A stretch of 64,000 nucleotides of DNA from Chitinophaga silvatica (GCF_003419895.1 NZ_QPMM01000017.1:62001-126000); one strand, 5' to 3'; positions 9,601 to 18,112 are shown, numbered from the stretch's first letter. A program made the numbers and translations. Notes: generated by a model not told the origin, from the sequence alone.

Positions 9601-10648
9601 TTATGGGTACTGTTCCTGTAAGCCCCCTGGAAATATTAACAGCCGAGCTTCTGAGTAATTCAAGGCTATCAGTAATACTTTTAATTGTGATACTAAGGAA
9701 AACAACTACTAAAACTACGATAATGACTAATGCCACTATGTATTGGGTTTTAATATCGTTTTCGCGTTTTGAGATTACTTTGGCGTCTTTACCCACTTTA
9801 TCCATTATGGCACGTTGCAATTGCTTAACCTGATCTACCGATTGGGAGGAAATATCCCACCAGGAGTCGGCATTAAAGAGGGTATCAATTTTCCGGGTTT
9901 GGATGGTACTTTTAATAAAGTCGCTGGTAATTCTATATTCGTTGCTGGCTTCCAATTTCTGAAAATCCTTTACCAGTTGTGGAGATCCTTTATCAAGAAA
10001 TTCGGCTCTGAAAGAATTGACCATATCGTAGTTATTCTCGATACGTGAAAAGTCTTCGGGCCAAACTTCCTTCTTCAACATAAAATAATAAATATCCATC
10101 CTGATCATTCCCTGGTAGGCAGTCATTTGCGCCAGCAGATACTGTGCGCTCATATCCTGCTGAATGGTGGACATCATTGGCAAGTCGGGAGTATTGATGT
10201 TTGCCAGTTCATTTAATCTGAAAATCAGGTTAGAGTAATAGTCCAATACCTCTCTTTGAGGCATTATTTTATTATCTATTTCCTTCCTTTTCTTTTGGAG
10301 GGTATTTAGGAGAGAATACTGAAAGAATCTATTATCGGAAGCGATTAACCGGCCTTTCACTGCATCGATGGCTAAATCTGTTTTAGCACGTTGAGTGAGC
10401 AGGTCGTTGAGGCTCCCGGTTTGTAGTACATAATTAACACTACTTCTTCTTTCGGCATGAATTTCATCTGCTACTTTCATGATTGCGGTAGCATTAGCTA
10501 CCCTTTGTGAAAGTCGGTCTATTGTTTTAATGTCTTCATTTTGCCTTGAGAAAACAGTAAATCCAAAGTACAATAGGCATAATAGCGGTATCACAGCGAT
10601 CAGCATCAACTTCCTGGGAAGAGGGAGCTGCATAAAAAATTTCTTCAT
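6635..10648 (-). CDS. Giant NIT-HAMP-GAF hybrid histidine kinase with three receivers
   Basis: A 1337-residue membrane protein. In order: TM1 (~12-30); a mostly helical sensor (~40-300) whose ERRSSVNYVLQTG and QRAKTDLAID segments resemble the NIT nitrate/nitrite-sensing domain; TM2 (~303-322); HAMP and a second HAMP-like helix pair (~325-415); GAF (~425-570); long coiled coil (~575-670); HisKA (FLANMSHELRTPLN); HATPase (~790-905, GTGLGLSI); receivers at ~960-1075, ~1085-1200 and ~1212-1330. Acceptor Asp residues are visible in LLDIQLPVKDG, VILDMGIPD and VLMDMMMPEMDG. It heads a five-gene operon ending in cheR, cheB and a second kinase. Nitrate sensing is a guess from the domain type. Confidence 0.88.
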   Translation of the reverse strand: MKKFFMQLPLPRKLMLIAVIPLLCLLYFGFTVFSRQNEDIKTIDRLSQRVANATAIMKVADEIHAERRSSVNYVLQTGSLNDLLTQRAKTDLAIDAVKGRLIASDNRFFQYSLLNTLQKKRKEIDNKIMPQREVLDYYSNLIFRLNELANINTPDLPMMSTIQQDMSAQYLLAQMTAYQGMIRMDIYYFMLKKEVWPEDFSRIENNYDMVNSFRAEFLDKGSPQLVKDFQKLEASNEYRITSDFIKSTIQTRKIDTLFNADSWWDISSQSVDQVKQLQRAIMDKVGKDAKVISKRENDIKTQYIVALVIIVVLVVVFLSITIKSITDSLELLRSSAVNISRGLTGTVPIININTKDAIGSLARSFETIEQTNQDLADAADNIGKGNFNIDIKPRSSEDVLGNAIVKMAADLKVFRKNNDQKIWVQEGLNRISETLLGEKDLPTLSGNALTDIIQYAGAQTGVLYVKQAGQLQLTADYALAPEHKAPVVIELGKTLLGQSLQQREPIYLKETPDDFLHVSTATSDAKPGHVLIIPLVHAGIAEGVIEMGSLYPFGDEVLEFVKQAAVNIAIAIQSTRSRSRLQELLEETQAQAEELQTQHSELESLNVELEAQAQRLQVSEEELKVQQEELMQSNHELEERSKMLEDKNQIIVERNLDIQKKAEELELSTRYKSEFLANMSHELRTPLNSILLLSRLLSENHDKNLNNDQVEYASVINNSGKGLLTLIDEILDLSKIESGKMELEFAEVSIASICNNMQSLFEHIAKDKGLQLSIEVQETVPATIDTDQIRLEQILKNLLSNALKFTAKGDVQLLVKMGDRSDTINFVVRDSGIGIPEDKQQVIFEAFQQADGSTRRKYGGTGLGLSISRELAKLLGGKITVSSEPGKGSEFVVTIPIASEAVENTPVQEIDTTVPEKEETEDKNRFITPVIPATIEDDRGLITNDDKVILIVEDDTYFAKALLDFTRKRGYKGIVTVRGDDAAELARLFKPVGILLDIQLPVKDGWQVMEELKSDPRTRPIPVHIMSSMEARKESLMKGAVDFISKPVDMESMQMVFEKLEFVLQRSTKKVLILEENTKHAKALAYFLSNYQVNSEISSSVSEGIDLLQQKDVDCVILDMGIPDQKAYEALETVKEIKGLEHLPIIIFTGKSLSKTEEQKIRQYADSIVIKTAHSYQRMLDEVSLFLHLVSEQTPSSPSGSGKMGVLNEVLKDKTVLIADDDVRNIFSLTKALELHQMKVLSAIDGKEALQQLAGHKVDVVLMDMMMPEMDGYDAIAAIRKQSVYKNLPIIAVTAKAMMGDREKCLKAGASDYISKPVDVDQLLSLLRVWLYDKSMK

Positions 10649-10774
10649 CTGCCTGAGCTTGTTTATTTTTAATGACTGTCGTTTAGATGCTTATTCCTGT
10701 TGGGTTTTATTATAACCCGGGTTCTTACCAAATGTTCCGGCATTATAAATTATAATAAAATAACAACAAAATCA

Positions 10775-10782
10775 TAGATTTG
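10775..10782 (+). promoter_or_regulatory. -7 box before the lone receiver gene
   Basis: TAGATTTG fits TAnnTTTG and lies 18 bases before the chosen ATG. No clear -33 TTG is visible at the usual distance. Confidence 0.45.
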
Positions 10783-10800
10783 TCTCTATTCAAGAAAGTT

Positions 10801-11205
10801 ATGTCCGACAACAATTGTAAATATACCTCTGTCCTTTTAATAGATGATGATATTGATGATAGAATGATATTTGGCGAAGTATTACGAGAGTTGGCACCAG
10901 ATATCAGTTATCATGAAGCTATTAATGGGGAGGATGCATTAATAAAGCTGAATCAGAATTTAAGGCCTGATCTGATTTTTGTAGATTTAAATATGCCCAG
11001 AATTGATGGAAAACAATTTTTGGCTGAAATTCAACAATTGGAACACCTGAAACACATTCCGGTTATTATTTATACGACCTCTTCACACGAGGCAGATAAA
11101 AAGGAAACCCGCGCCTTGGGAGCATCCTACTTTCTGACCAAGCCTAATAGCCTGCACGAATTAACTTCTATACTAACAGAAATCCTTCAACAAAAATTAT
11201 TCTAA
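10801..11205 (+). CDS. Single-domain response regulator (Rcp1-like)
   Basis: A 134-residue receiver with VLLIDDDIDDRMIF, acceptor D62 in IFVDLNMPRIDG and Lys in FLTKPNS. The long DDDIDD stretch is typical of the receivers that pair with phytochrome-like or hybrid kinases in Bacteroidota. ATG 10801 was preferred to an upstream TTG at 10780, because that TTG lies inside a good -7 box (TAGATTTG, 10775-10782). It is divergent from the giant kinase gene, with ~150 bases between, so both may be controlled from the same region. Confidence 0.85.
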   Translation: MSDNNCKYTSVLLIDDDIDDRMIFGEVLRELAPDISYHEAINGEDALIKLNQNLRPDLIFVDLNMPRIDGKQFLAEIQQLEHLKHIPVIIYTTSSHEADKKETRALGASYFLTKPNSLHELTSILTEILQQKLF

Positions 11206-11212
11206 TAAAAAA

Positions 11213-11243
11213 GCCTCACAAAGAATTGTGAGGCAACTTTTTC
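11213..11243 (+). terminator. Terminator after the lone receiver gene
   Basis: A 9-bp perfect stem GCCTCACAA/TTGTGAGGC with loop AGAA, followed by a short T-rich run (11238-11242), 7 bases after the stop codon. Confidence 0.75.
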
Positions 11244-11360
11244 TACCATTGTTACTATTTTTTAAACCCTCATATATGCGCGAGCATATGCTTTGTAGCA
11301 TAAAGATGAGGTATTAAGAAATTGAAAGTGTTAATCAGTTCTTAACAACACCAGAATTTT

Positions 11361-12746
11361 TTAATTTTTCTGAACTTCGTATAGCCATCCGGGCTTAAAA
11401 TAATCCAACACATAATCCGGCACAACTCCCTTATTATCAATACCTTGATTGGCAGAAATTCTTCTCGAGCGAGTGACTGGATAAACTAATAAAAAATTTG
11501 GCGCAAAAAATTTAACATTGGTAGGATGAGAATAATCTAGCATTCCGGTAGTTGGAACTCCATACAATTTTACTTTTGTACTCTGTTTTGCTTCGAGTAA
11601 AAACTGTTCGGCCGTTTCCTTACAGGTTTCATCTATAATAATAGCTACCTTTTCAGGAAAAGTAGTCGGAGAAGGCAGAATCATGTTTTCGTCTGGCCCC
11701 ATACTCACTAGCCTGCCCTGTAAGCCGGAGGATTGTTGCAGCACCTCTTTTATCTGTTCTACATATTCATCGGGCAGTTGAGTTGCCTGTGCTTCCAGTA
11801 ATTGTCTCCAGGCCGCAACATTATCTGGTGTTGCAAAAAAATCTACACCAACAAGTCGAACTGGCTGTGTATATAGCAAGGGGCGTAAACGTTCTGCCAA
11901 TTTATAATTACCACTATCGCACCCCCTGATATCAATTATTAACTTACTATTCTTCCGGATATAATCATCATTAGCATTTATAACCGAATCTATTGATCCA
12001 TAATGTGAGAGGGCAAAGCTCCTGATTCTCAGATATCCTGTGCTATCATCGAGTTGTTTGAAGAAACTGATATTTTCAGGTTCATCAGCAAAAGCGGGAA
12101 CTTTGGATGGGGCGACTGTTGAATTTACCTGTTGCTTTCCCCAGCCGTAATGAAATAGTTCATTTGTTGTCTTATTGATTTTAAGACTGTCGAACTGCTT
12201 TTGTTCCCATCGCGCATAGTTGATGATGTCGAATTTCTCGGCACCCCGGCTTACCAATTCAAATAGGATGTCATTGGGTTTCCAGCTTGCAGTTCCAGGA
12301 GGTAATATAATTGCCGCATAGGTCCGGATGCCTTTCGGTTGTTTTACGAGGGCAATTTCCAGACTATCGGATTTATAAATACCAGTAACACCTCCTACCG
12401 GTTGTTGTTCCAATAATTTCAACTGTGCAGCAGGAATGGTAATACTCTCTCTTTTAGGCCCAAAAGCTGTAGATAAGTATAGATGCCGGTCTTTAAAGAA
12501 CTGCAAATAACTATTAATGACATATACACAATGAGCGTAACTTCGGGCAATACTTGCCTGAGCGGAAACGCGGGTCAACATACTAATATAGGACTGTTGT
12601 GTAGCGGGATTAACTTTGTCGATGAATCCTACATAATTCTTTCTAAGATAAGTAGTTACACTGTCGAGCTTTTTTTTGCAATCACAGTCCTGGGCATATA
12701 ACACTGTATTACCCAGGAGTAATAACAATACTATTATTGCTTTCAT
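11361..12746 (-). CDS. Secreted S41-like protein lacking the nucleophile serine
   Basis: A 461-residue protein with a signal peptide (hydrophobic residues ~4-15, cleavage near LYAQ). The C-terminal half has C-terminal processing peptidase (S41) features: GYLRIRSFAL, LIIDIRGCDSGN, VAIIIDE and the family's closing GVVPDYVLDY. In S41 enzymes the nucleophile lies in a motif like TGSTAEQF. Here the same place reads CKETAEQF, so the serine is replaced by glutamate (codons AAG GAA, no sign of frameshift). I infer a periplasmic protein that binds peptides or is otherwise inactive as a protease. It stands alone, divergent from the TPR gene. Confidence 0.7.
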   Translation of the reverse strand: MKAIIVLLLLLGNTVLYAQDCDCKKKLDSVTTYLRKNYVGFIDKVNPATQQSYISMLTRVSAQASIARSYAHCVYVINSYLQFFKDRHLYLSTAFGPKRESITIPAAQLKLLEQQPVGGVTGIYKSDSLEIALVKQPKGIRTYAAIILPPGTASWKPNDILFELVSRGAEKFDIINYARWEQKQFDSLKINKTTNELFHYGWGKQQVNSTVAPSKVPAFADEPENISFFKQLDDSTGYLRIRSFALSHYGSIDSVINANDDYIRKNSKLIIDIRGCDSGNYKLAERLRPLLYTQPVRLVGVDFFATPDNVAAWRQLLEAQATQLPDEYVEQIKEVLQQSSGLQGRLVSMGPDENMILPSPTTFPEKVAIIIDETCKETAEQFLLEAKQSTKVKLYGVPTTGMLDYSHPTNVKFFAPNFLLVYPVTRSRRISANQGIDNKGVVPDYVLDYFKPGWLYEVQKN

Positions 12747-12874
12747 GGCAAAGGATTTGAACGTTTTCTGGCTGATAATAAATGGTCTCTAAATATAAAT
12801 ATTCAAACCCAGTATTTAGAATTATTTTAGCAACCTTGAGGCATTATTAATAAATTAGAGGATGGAATAATTGT

Positions 12875-15181
12875 ATGGAACTCGAAGAATTGGAAAATCT
12901 GTACAACGAGCAGGCATATACGGAGGTTATTACGCAGTTAGACACCTGGTTGCAGGAAAATCCCGAAAATAGCACCGGATGGCAACTATTAGGGTTATCT
13001 CTCCTGGAAGAAGCTAAAAACACAAGCAATACCGACTTAGCCATTGCAGTGTATTTATCTGCCTATGAAGCCTTTAGTAAAGTATTAGACCTGGACCCCG
13101 ATCATCTACAAGCCCGGCTAAACCGTGCATGGATTGGTGCGCACGAAATTATCGAAAAAGACACTGAAACCCTGAGCGATTGTTCCATAATTATTGCATC
13201 TGATAATAAAGAAGCTGCATCCCTGGCACTTCTGTACCGCTTTCATCTTTCCCTTATGAAAGATGAAAAAGAAGCCGCACTGGACGACCTGATAGCCTAT
13301 CTTGAAATTATCAATAATCTGTATACCGACAATCTTCCACAGCTCAATTCTGCCAGATACGAGTGTTTTATACGCGTTGGAGACCTATATCTTCAAAACA
13401 ATAATAAAACACTGGCTCTTGAATATTATAAACAGGCTTTCGAAAATAATCCATTCACCAAAAGGATTATTTCAATAATGAAAGTTGCCTTTCTGCTTAA
13501 AGACTACAAATTCACCGAGCAACTGCTGCCTTACCTGTTCTATAATACAGAGAATAGTGAAAGTGAAATTGCTGTTCTGTTAAATGAAATAAAACAACTC
13601 ATAGAAGCAGGAACAGCAGATATATCATTGTGTCTTGCTTATTGTAAAGCATCTATTGAGTATAGAAGTTATTTTTTTGGAGATGATTATGAAGATAGTA
13701 CTCTACAGCAAATCTCTACCGGCAAGAAACTTTTAACACAATATCAGGAAAATGCTGCCTTCTTTAGCTATTACATAGGCACTGCCCTCTTTAATATTGG
13801 TAGTTATGAAGAAGCCTGCAACTGGTTTAATAAAGCATTGCATGGCAACCCAACTCCAGCCTGCATTATCAGGTGGTATTATGCAACCTATAAAACAACC
13901 GGAGAATTTCCTGAGTCGTGGCCCAACAACGATGAAGCATCAGCCTTTGAATGGTACCTTGCGGGGATGGATTTCAGTGAAATCAGCAATAAAGAATTCC
14001 ATCCTGGAATGTTGAAAATGCGGCGGTTCCTGTATAAAAAATCTTTCGATTGTTACTATAACTACTGGAATAAGAATATTGGTAAAGCTGATGCCTCAAA
14101 TTTGTTACACTATGCAATGTGTTGTAATAATTACGGGATCACTTTAAATGAATCAAAAGTTTATGTAGAAGCAGTGCTGGTGCACACCATAGGATACAAT
14201 ATTTCTCCGTTCTGGGAACAATTGGAATCCAGGGCCGATGCCTATCATAATATCGGTAAACTTGAAGCCGCAATTACAGATCGTAAAAAAATCCTGGAAG
14301 AGTATAAAGAAGTACTGCCTTTAATGTACTATGTTTCTATCCATGAACGCCTGATTGAGGACCTCTGTGCACTGGAAGAACATAATACCGCTCTCTTATT
14401 ATATGAAAAGATTTTAGCCGATTATAATTCTCAGATAATTCCTCAACTGGATACCTTACCGGCTTATGAGCGGGATAAAATTGTTTTAAATATCGATAGA
14501 ATAAAGACCGGGCGCGCATTTATTCGTACTAACCGAAGTAATGATCTGAATGAAAGAATTCAGGCACTGGAAACCCATCTTACCGAGAAACCAGATGATA
14601 GCGATGCCTACTTTAATCTTATGTATCTCTACTTCGACAATCACCAATACGAACATTGCATTGGTGCCATAAATAATCGTATTTCTATTGGTGGCATAGC
14701 ACAATTGCCAGTCATCTCACAGATGAAGATCTTTTATTTCCGGGGTAAAGCATCACTACGCCTGAGCCGTTACCAGTCGTGTATAACAGACATGCAACAT
14801 ACCCTGGAGATAATGCAGCAGGGCGATATATCGGACAATGCTCCGAATTATAAGATCAGTATTTTCTCTTATCTCGCAGAAGCCAATCTGGGAATTAAGG
14901 ATTATAATGGTTGTCTTTCCTATTGTATTCAAAGTCTGAATATCTATGCAGCTAATAACTGGACCTGGGATCAGGAGGTTTCTACCATTCGTTACCTGAT
15001 GGCTTTAGCCTTTGAAGGGAAGGGAGATGCAGCAACCTGCAGAAAGATGATTGATCTGATAATTACGTATGACCCTGGATTTAAACCAGCAATTGAGAAG
15101 CGAAAACAATGGGGTATTTCGGAGAAATTAATTTCCGGATTCAGACATCTGTTTGCTAAACTTAAAGCCTTAAAACAATAA
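12875..15181 (+). CDS. Large tetratricopeptide-repeat protein
   Basis: A 768-residue protein made almost wholly of helical TPR-like pairs, for example near residues 25-75 (GWQLLGLSLLEEAK, AYEAFSKVLDLDPDHLQARL), 165-200, 305-335, 455-480, 570-615 and 640-720. It has no signal peptide, membrane segment or enzymatic motif, so it is probably a cytoplasmic scaffold. The last ~20 residues are basic. It stands alone; its 3' end carries half of a perfect 15-bp inverted repeat that continues beyond the stop codon. Function not recognised. Confidence 0.8.
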   Translation: MELEELENLYNEQAYTEVITQLDTWLQENPENSTGWQLLGLSLLEEAKNTSNTDLAIAVYLSAYEAFSKVLDLDPDHLQARLNRAWIGAHEIIEKDTETLSDCSIIIASDNKEAASLALLYRFHLSLMKDEKEAALDDLIAYLEIINNLYTDNLPQLNSARYECFIRVGDLYLQNNNKTLALEYYKQAFENNPFTKRIISIMKVAFLLKDYKFTEQLLPYLFYNTENSESEIAVLLNEIKQLIEAGTADISLCLAYCKASIEYRSYFFGDDYEDSTLQQISTGKKLLTQYQENAAFFSYYIGTALFNIGSYEEACNWFNKALHGNPTPACIIRWYYATYKTTGEFPESWPNNDEASAFEWYLAGMDFSEISNKEFHPGMLKMRRFLYKKSFDCYYNYWNKNIGKADASNLLHYAMCCNNYGITLNESKVYVEAVLVHTIGYNISPFWEQLESRADAYHNIGKLEAAITDRKKILEEYKEVLPLMYYVSIHERLIEDLCALEEHNTALLLYEKILADYNSQIIPQLDTLPAYERDKIVLNIDRIKTGRAFIRTNRSNDLNERIQALETHLTEKPDDSDAYFNLMYLYFDNHQYEHCIGAINNRISIGGIAQLPVISQMKIFYFRGKASLRLSRYQSCITDMQHTLEIMQQGDISDNAPNYKISIFSYLAEANLGIKDYNGCLSYCIQSLNIYAANNWTWDQEVSTIRYLMALAFEGKGDAATCRKMIDLIITYDPGFKPAIEKRKQWGISEKLISGFRHLFAKLKALKQ

Positions 15182-15201
15182 GATCACTGAATCCGGAAAT
15201 T
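15130..15201. repeat. 15-bp perfect inverted repeat across the TPR stop codon
   Basis: AATTTCCGGATTCAG (15130-15144) lies inside the TPR coding region and its exact reverse complement at 15187-15201 follows the stop codon, with 42 bases between. It can form a long hairpin at the mRNA end between two converging genes. No T run follows on either strand. Confidence 0.7.
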
Positions 15202-15206
15202 GGAAA

Positions 15207-15620
15207 CTACATTGGCTTGTTATAGCTTACCATCCAGTTGATACCAAACTTGTCGGCAAACTGACCATAACGATGTGCCCAGAATGTTTCCTGTAAAGGC
15301 ATTTTAACCTGCCCGCCAGCTGATAGCTGTTGATAAATTCTCTCTGCATCTTCAACTGAAGTAACACCGATTGCCAGCTGAACAGAATCTCCGTTTACAG
15401 GTGGCTGACCAGGCATTCCATCAGATGCCATTAATGCAAAACCAGGAGCTTGCAAAAAAGCATGCATGACTAGGTCTTTGGCTTCAGGAGGTGTCTGATC
15501 TTTCATGGGCGAATCTGCCATGGTCATTACCTTCAGATCGCCGCCAAATACTTTTTGATAAAAGTTCATGGCTTCACGACAATTGTTGCCAAAAACCAGA
15601 TACGCTGTTAGGTTTGCCAT
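15207..15620 (-). CDS. VOC-family protein (PhnB/glyoxalase fold)
   Basis: A 137-residue protein of the vicinal-oxygen-chelate fold, close to the PhnB/3-demethylubiquinone methyltransferase-like group. It begins with AYLVFGNNCREAMNFYQKVFGG, has a middle strand GFALMASDGMP and ends with WAHRYGQFADKFGINWMVSYN. The family contains dioxygenases, glyoxalases and resistance proteins, so substrate cannot be assigned. It is a single gene converging on the TPR gene. Confidence 0.88.
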   Translation of the reverse strand: MANLTAYLVFGNNCREAMNFYQKVFGGDLKVMTMADSPMKDQTPPEAKDLVMHAFLQAPGFALMASDGMPGQPPVNGDSVQLAIGVTSVEDAERIYQQLSAGGQVKMPLQETFWAHRYGQFADKFGINWMVSYNKPM

Positions 15621-15675
15621 AAAGATTGTTTTTGGGTAAGAAATTGGAATTCAGGTCTGATAAAGTTACTTAAAA

Positions 15676-16896
15676 TCAACTTATCAACACCTTATTTCTA
15701 ACCAATAAACAAGCTCCGATAATTCCGGCTTTCTCCCCCAGTCTCGACATTTTCAGGGCCGAATCGTTACTTACCAAACTCAACGAATATTTATTCATAG
15801 CACTTCTTATTGGCAGGCGAATATGTTCTCTGGCTTCTGATAAGGCACCACCCAGAATTACTAATTCGGGATTAAAAATATTCATGAGCAATGCCACACC
15901 TCTACCTAAATTTTCTCCTACTTTTCCTAACATTTCAATAGCAAGCATATCATCATTGTTGGCAGCTTCAATAATATCATGCATGTGTATATCGTCGGGC
16001 GATTTGTGGTTACGTGTAAGCATTGAGGAGGAACCTGCAGCTAATTTCTGGCGGAACATACTAACCAGTGCCCATCCACTGGCTTCTGTTTCGAGGCAAC
16101 CTTTTTTTCCACAATGACAGATGATTTCATTATCGAACATGGGAATATGTCCTACTTCGCCACTGTAGCCGGATTTACCGTAATAGAGTTCTCCGTTAAT
16201 TACAACACCCATACCTATACCATAATCCAGATTTAGAAATAGTACATTCTTTTCTCCATTCACGATATCGGAACTGAATTCGCCATACGCCATGGCCCTT
16301 GAATCGTTTTCAAGGAATACCTGGATGCCTACTTTATCTGCGATGACTTTACTTAGCGGTTCATCATCGAAATGAAAAAGGCTATAGTTATACCCGGTAG
16401 CATAGTTGATTCGGCCCTGGATATTGATTCCGATTCCTAATATTTTTTCTTTGGGTACGGTCAATCCATCTATAAACTGGTTGATCAGCAGGCATAGTTC
16501 TTCCAGAGACTCTTTGGTATTATCTAATTTATAGGGTAGTCCTTCTACGGTTGTTATCAGATTTTTGTGCAAATCAGAAAGGCCCAGGTTCAGGTGATCC
16601 TGTTTTACATCAACCCCGATAAAGAAAGCCGAATCTGGCACGAGTCCATAAAGATTAGGTTTTCTACCACCGGTAGATTCAATTTTCCCGTAATCCATAA
16701 CCAATCCATCGGTAATCAGGTCATTTACCAGATTAGTAACTTTAGGGGTACTAAGGTTAAGTTCTTTACACAAGTCGGCAATGGTAGCATTTCCACTATT
16801 GGCAAAAAAGGCCAGTGCAGCCTTTTTCAGGTTGATATTCTTGTAGGCTACTCCGGTAGCAGTACTATTTAATTCTTCAAAAAAGGTTTTAGCCAT
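15676..16896 (-). CDS. ROK-family transcriptional regulator (NagC/XylR type)
   Basis: A 406-residue protein. Residues ~15-75 form a winged helix-turn-helix (NATIADLCKELNLSTPKVTNLVNDL). Residues ~85-400 are a ROK sugar-kinase-like domain with the zinc motif CHCGKKGCLE, the sugar-binding EVGH, the DxGIG loop (LNLDYGIGMGV) and a Gly-rich end (ELVILGGALSEA). It is probably a sugar-responsive repressor. No sugar gene sits beside it, so the operon it controls is likely elsewhere. Downstream transcription stops before the VOC gene. Confidence 0.9.
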   Translation of the reverse strand: MAKTFFEELNSTATGVAYKNINLKKAALAFFANSGNATIADLCKELNLSTPKVTNLVNDLITDGLVMDYGKIESTGGRKPNLYGLVPDSAFFIGVDVKQDHLNLGLSDLHKNLITTVEGLPYKLDNTKESLEELCLLINQFIDGLTVPKEKILGIGINIQGRINYATGYNYSLFHFDDEPLSKVIADKVGIQVFLENDSRAMAYGEFSSDIVNGEKNVLFLNLDYGIGMGVVINGELYYGKSGYSGEVGHIPMFDNEIICHCGKKGCLETEASGWALVSMFRQKLAAGSSSMLTRNHKSPDDIHMHDIIEAANNDDMLAIEMLGKVGENLGRGVALLMNIFNPELVILGGALSEAREHIRLPIRSAMNKYSLSLVSNDSALKMSRLGEKAGIIGACLLVRNKVLIS

Positions 16897-16990
16897 GGCA
16901 AGAGTCTGACTTTTGGTATAAAATCACTGTTAATTTAAGCAGGTTCCCGGAGATTTCTAAATCTTCTTACACAAAAATCTAATAATTGAT

Positions 16991-17020
16991 TTTGTTAATT
17001 CAGAAAAAACTATACCTTTG
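16991..17020 (+). promoter_or_regulatory. Promoter of tRNA-Leu
   Basis: TTTG at 16991-16994 and TACCTTTG at 17013-17020 are 18 bases apart, an excellent Bacteroidota -33/-7 pair, 43 bases upstream of the tRNA. Confidence 0.75.
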
Positions 17021-17063
17021 CAGTCCTTTAAATCCTGATCTAAGGGATAAAGTTCATAAAAAT

Positions 17064-17145
17064 GCGGGTGTGGTGAAATTGGTAGACACGCTAGACTTAG
17101 GATCTAGTGCTTCGCGGCATGGGGGTTCGAGTCCCTCCACCCGCA
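17064..17145 (+). tRNA. tRNA-Leu (anticodon TAG)
   Basis: An 82-base class II tRNA with a long variable arm. The acceptor GCGGGTG pairs with CACCCGC, the anticodon stem CTAGA/TCTAG closes the loop CTTAGGA with anticodon TAG, and the T loop is TTCGAGT. The discriminator is A and CCA is not encoded. Confidence 0.95.
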
Positions 17146-17157
17146 CTCAAAATTAAA

Positions 17158-17187
17158 AAGGCTGTTTCGAAAGGAACAGCCTTTTTT
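17158..17187 (+). terminator. Terminator after tRNA-Leu
   Basis: An 11-bp stem (17158-17168 with 17173-17183, one T-G pair), loop GAAA, then a run of T to 17187. Confidence 0.88.
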
Positions 17188-17214
17188 GTTTGCATTGATC
17201 CAAATGAATCTTAA

Positions 17215-18072
17215 CTATGGCCAATTTGACATTAACAATTCAAAGCTGCTATTCTCATCCAATGGTCGATTCAATTTGATTAACATAAAATACTCTTCCC
17301 CATTCTTATCTTTCAAAGTTTCCCATTTTCCTTTCTTAAAAGATAAAGCTGTTATTTTATAACATTGACCCGCTTCTGTACACTCAAAATTTTTATATTT
17401 CTTTTTCCACGTTGCTAGCTTTTGATAATCCTTATCATCGAAAGTGCTTTGAATAGACAAAAAATCAAGGAACTCATCATGGTTTATATCTGAATACCTA
17501 AGCCCTCCAATATCATCAGTGTTAACAAAGTAATGAAAACTAGTATCTGACCCATAAAATCCAATTACCGGATAAAAATTCACCCTACAGGCACCTCCTA
17601 TACAATTACCAGGATAAGGCGCACATTTCATCATTATAAAAGAGGACTTATTGTATGTGATTAAATTGTTAGGGTAATACTTAAACTGCTGCCAACACAT
17701 AACAGTATCCTTATCAAAGCATTTATTTCCTATGCCTAAGAAACTATAGCAAGTTCCGGGATCATCAAAATCATGCCCTTTTTTTGGAAAATAGTATTGC
17801 TTGACAATTCCCATACTTTTCACAAGTTTAAGACCTTGCTTAGAATAAAGAGTATCAATCCGCGCATTTTTACGCGTAATAATATTCTTCTTTTTAAGGG
17901 ATAAGTTCCCTGTAAAGCATATACTGTCCAAAAAATGCTTAATCGATTTATACTTTCCTGCCCTATACTTAGTTTGGGTTGCTTCCTTTATTCCAATTCT
18001 TACAGGTTTATCAGAATAGTACATCTTGAAATTCCCCAGAAACAATAAACAAAATGCTATTATAAATTTCAT
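17215..18072 (-). CDS. Secreted protein of unknown function
   Basis: A 285-residue protein with a short hydrophobic N-terminus (KFIIAFCLLFLGNF), likely a signal peptide. The rest is rich in Lys, Tyr, Phe and Asp, with four Cys in two clusters (CAPYPGNCIGGAC) that could form disulfides. A central DINHDEFLDFL stretch resembles an EF-hand/dockerin-like or FG-GAP-type calcium loop. It is AT-rich, like the gene upstream of it. I do not recognise the family. It sits downstream of a DUF4279-like gene on the same strand with ~180 bases between them. Confidence 0.6.
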   Translation of the reverse strand: MKFIIAFCLLFLGNFKMYYSDKPVRIGIKEATQTKYRAGKYKSIKHFLDSICFTGNLSLKKKNIITRKNARIDTLYSKQGLKLVKSMGIVKQYYFPKKGHDFDDPGTCYSFLGIGNKCFDKDTVMCWQQFKYYPNNLITYNKSSFIMMKCAPYPGNCIGGACRVNFYPVIGFYGSDTSFHYFVNTDDIGGLRYSDINHDEFLDFLSIQSTFDDKDYQKLATWKKKYKNFECTEAGQCYKITALSFKKGKWETLKDKNGEEYFMLIKLNRPLDENSSFELLMSNWP

Positions 18073-18112
18073 TTTTATTTCTTTTTAAATGTATTGGGGA
18101 AAGTCATTTTTT

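Noticed and set aside
11244..11360. Possible hairpins (CATATATGC/GCATATG) between the lone receiver and the S41-like gene
   Set aside because: The pairings are short and broken, and the T run is not in the right place for either strand.
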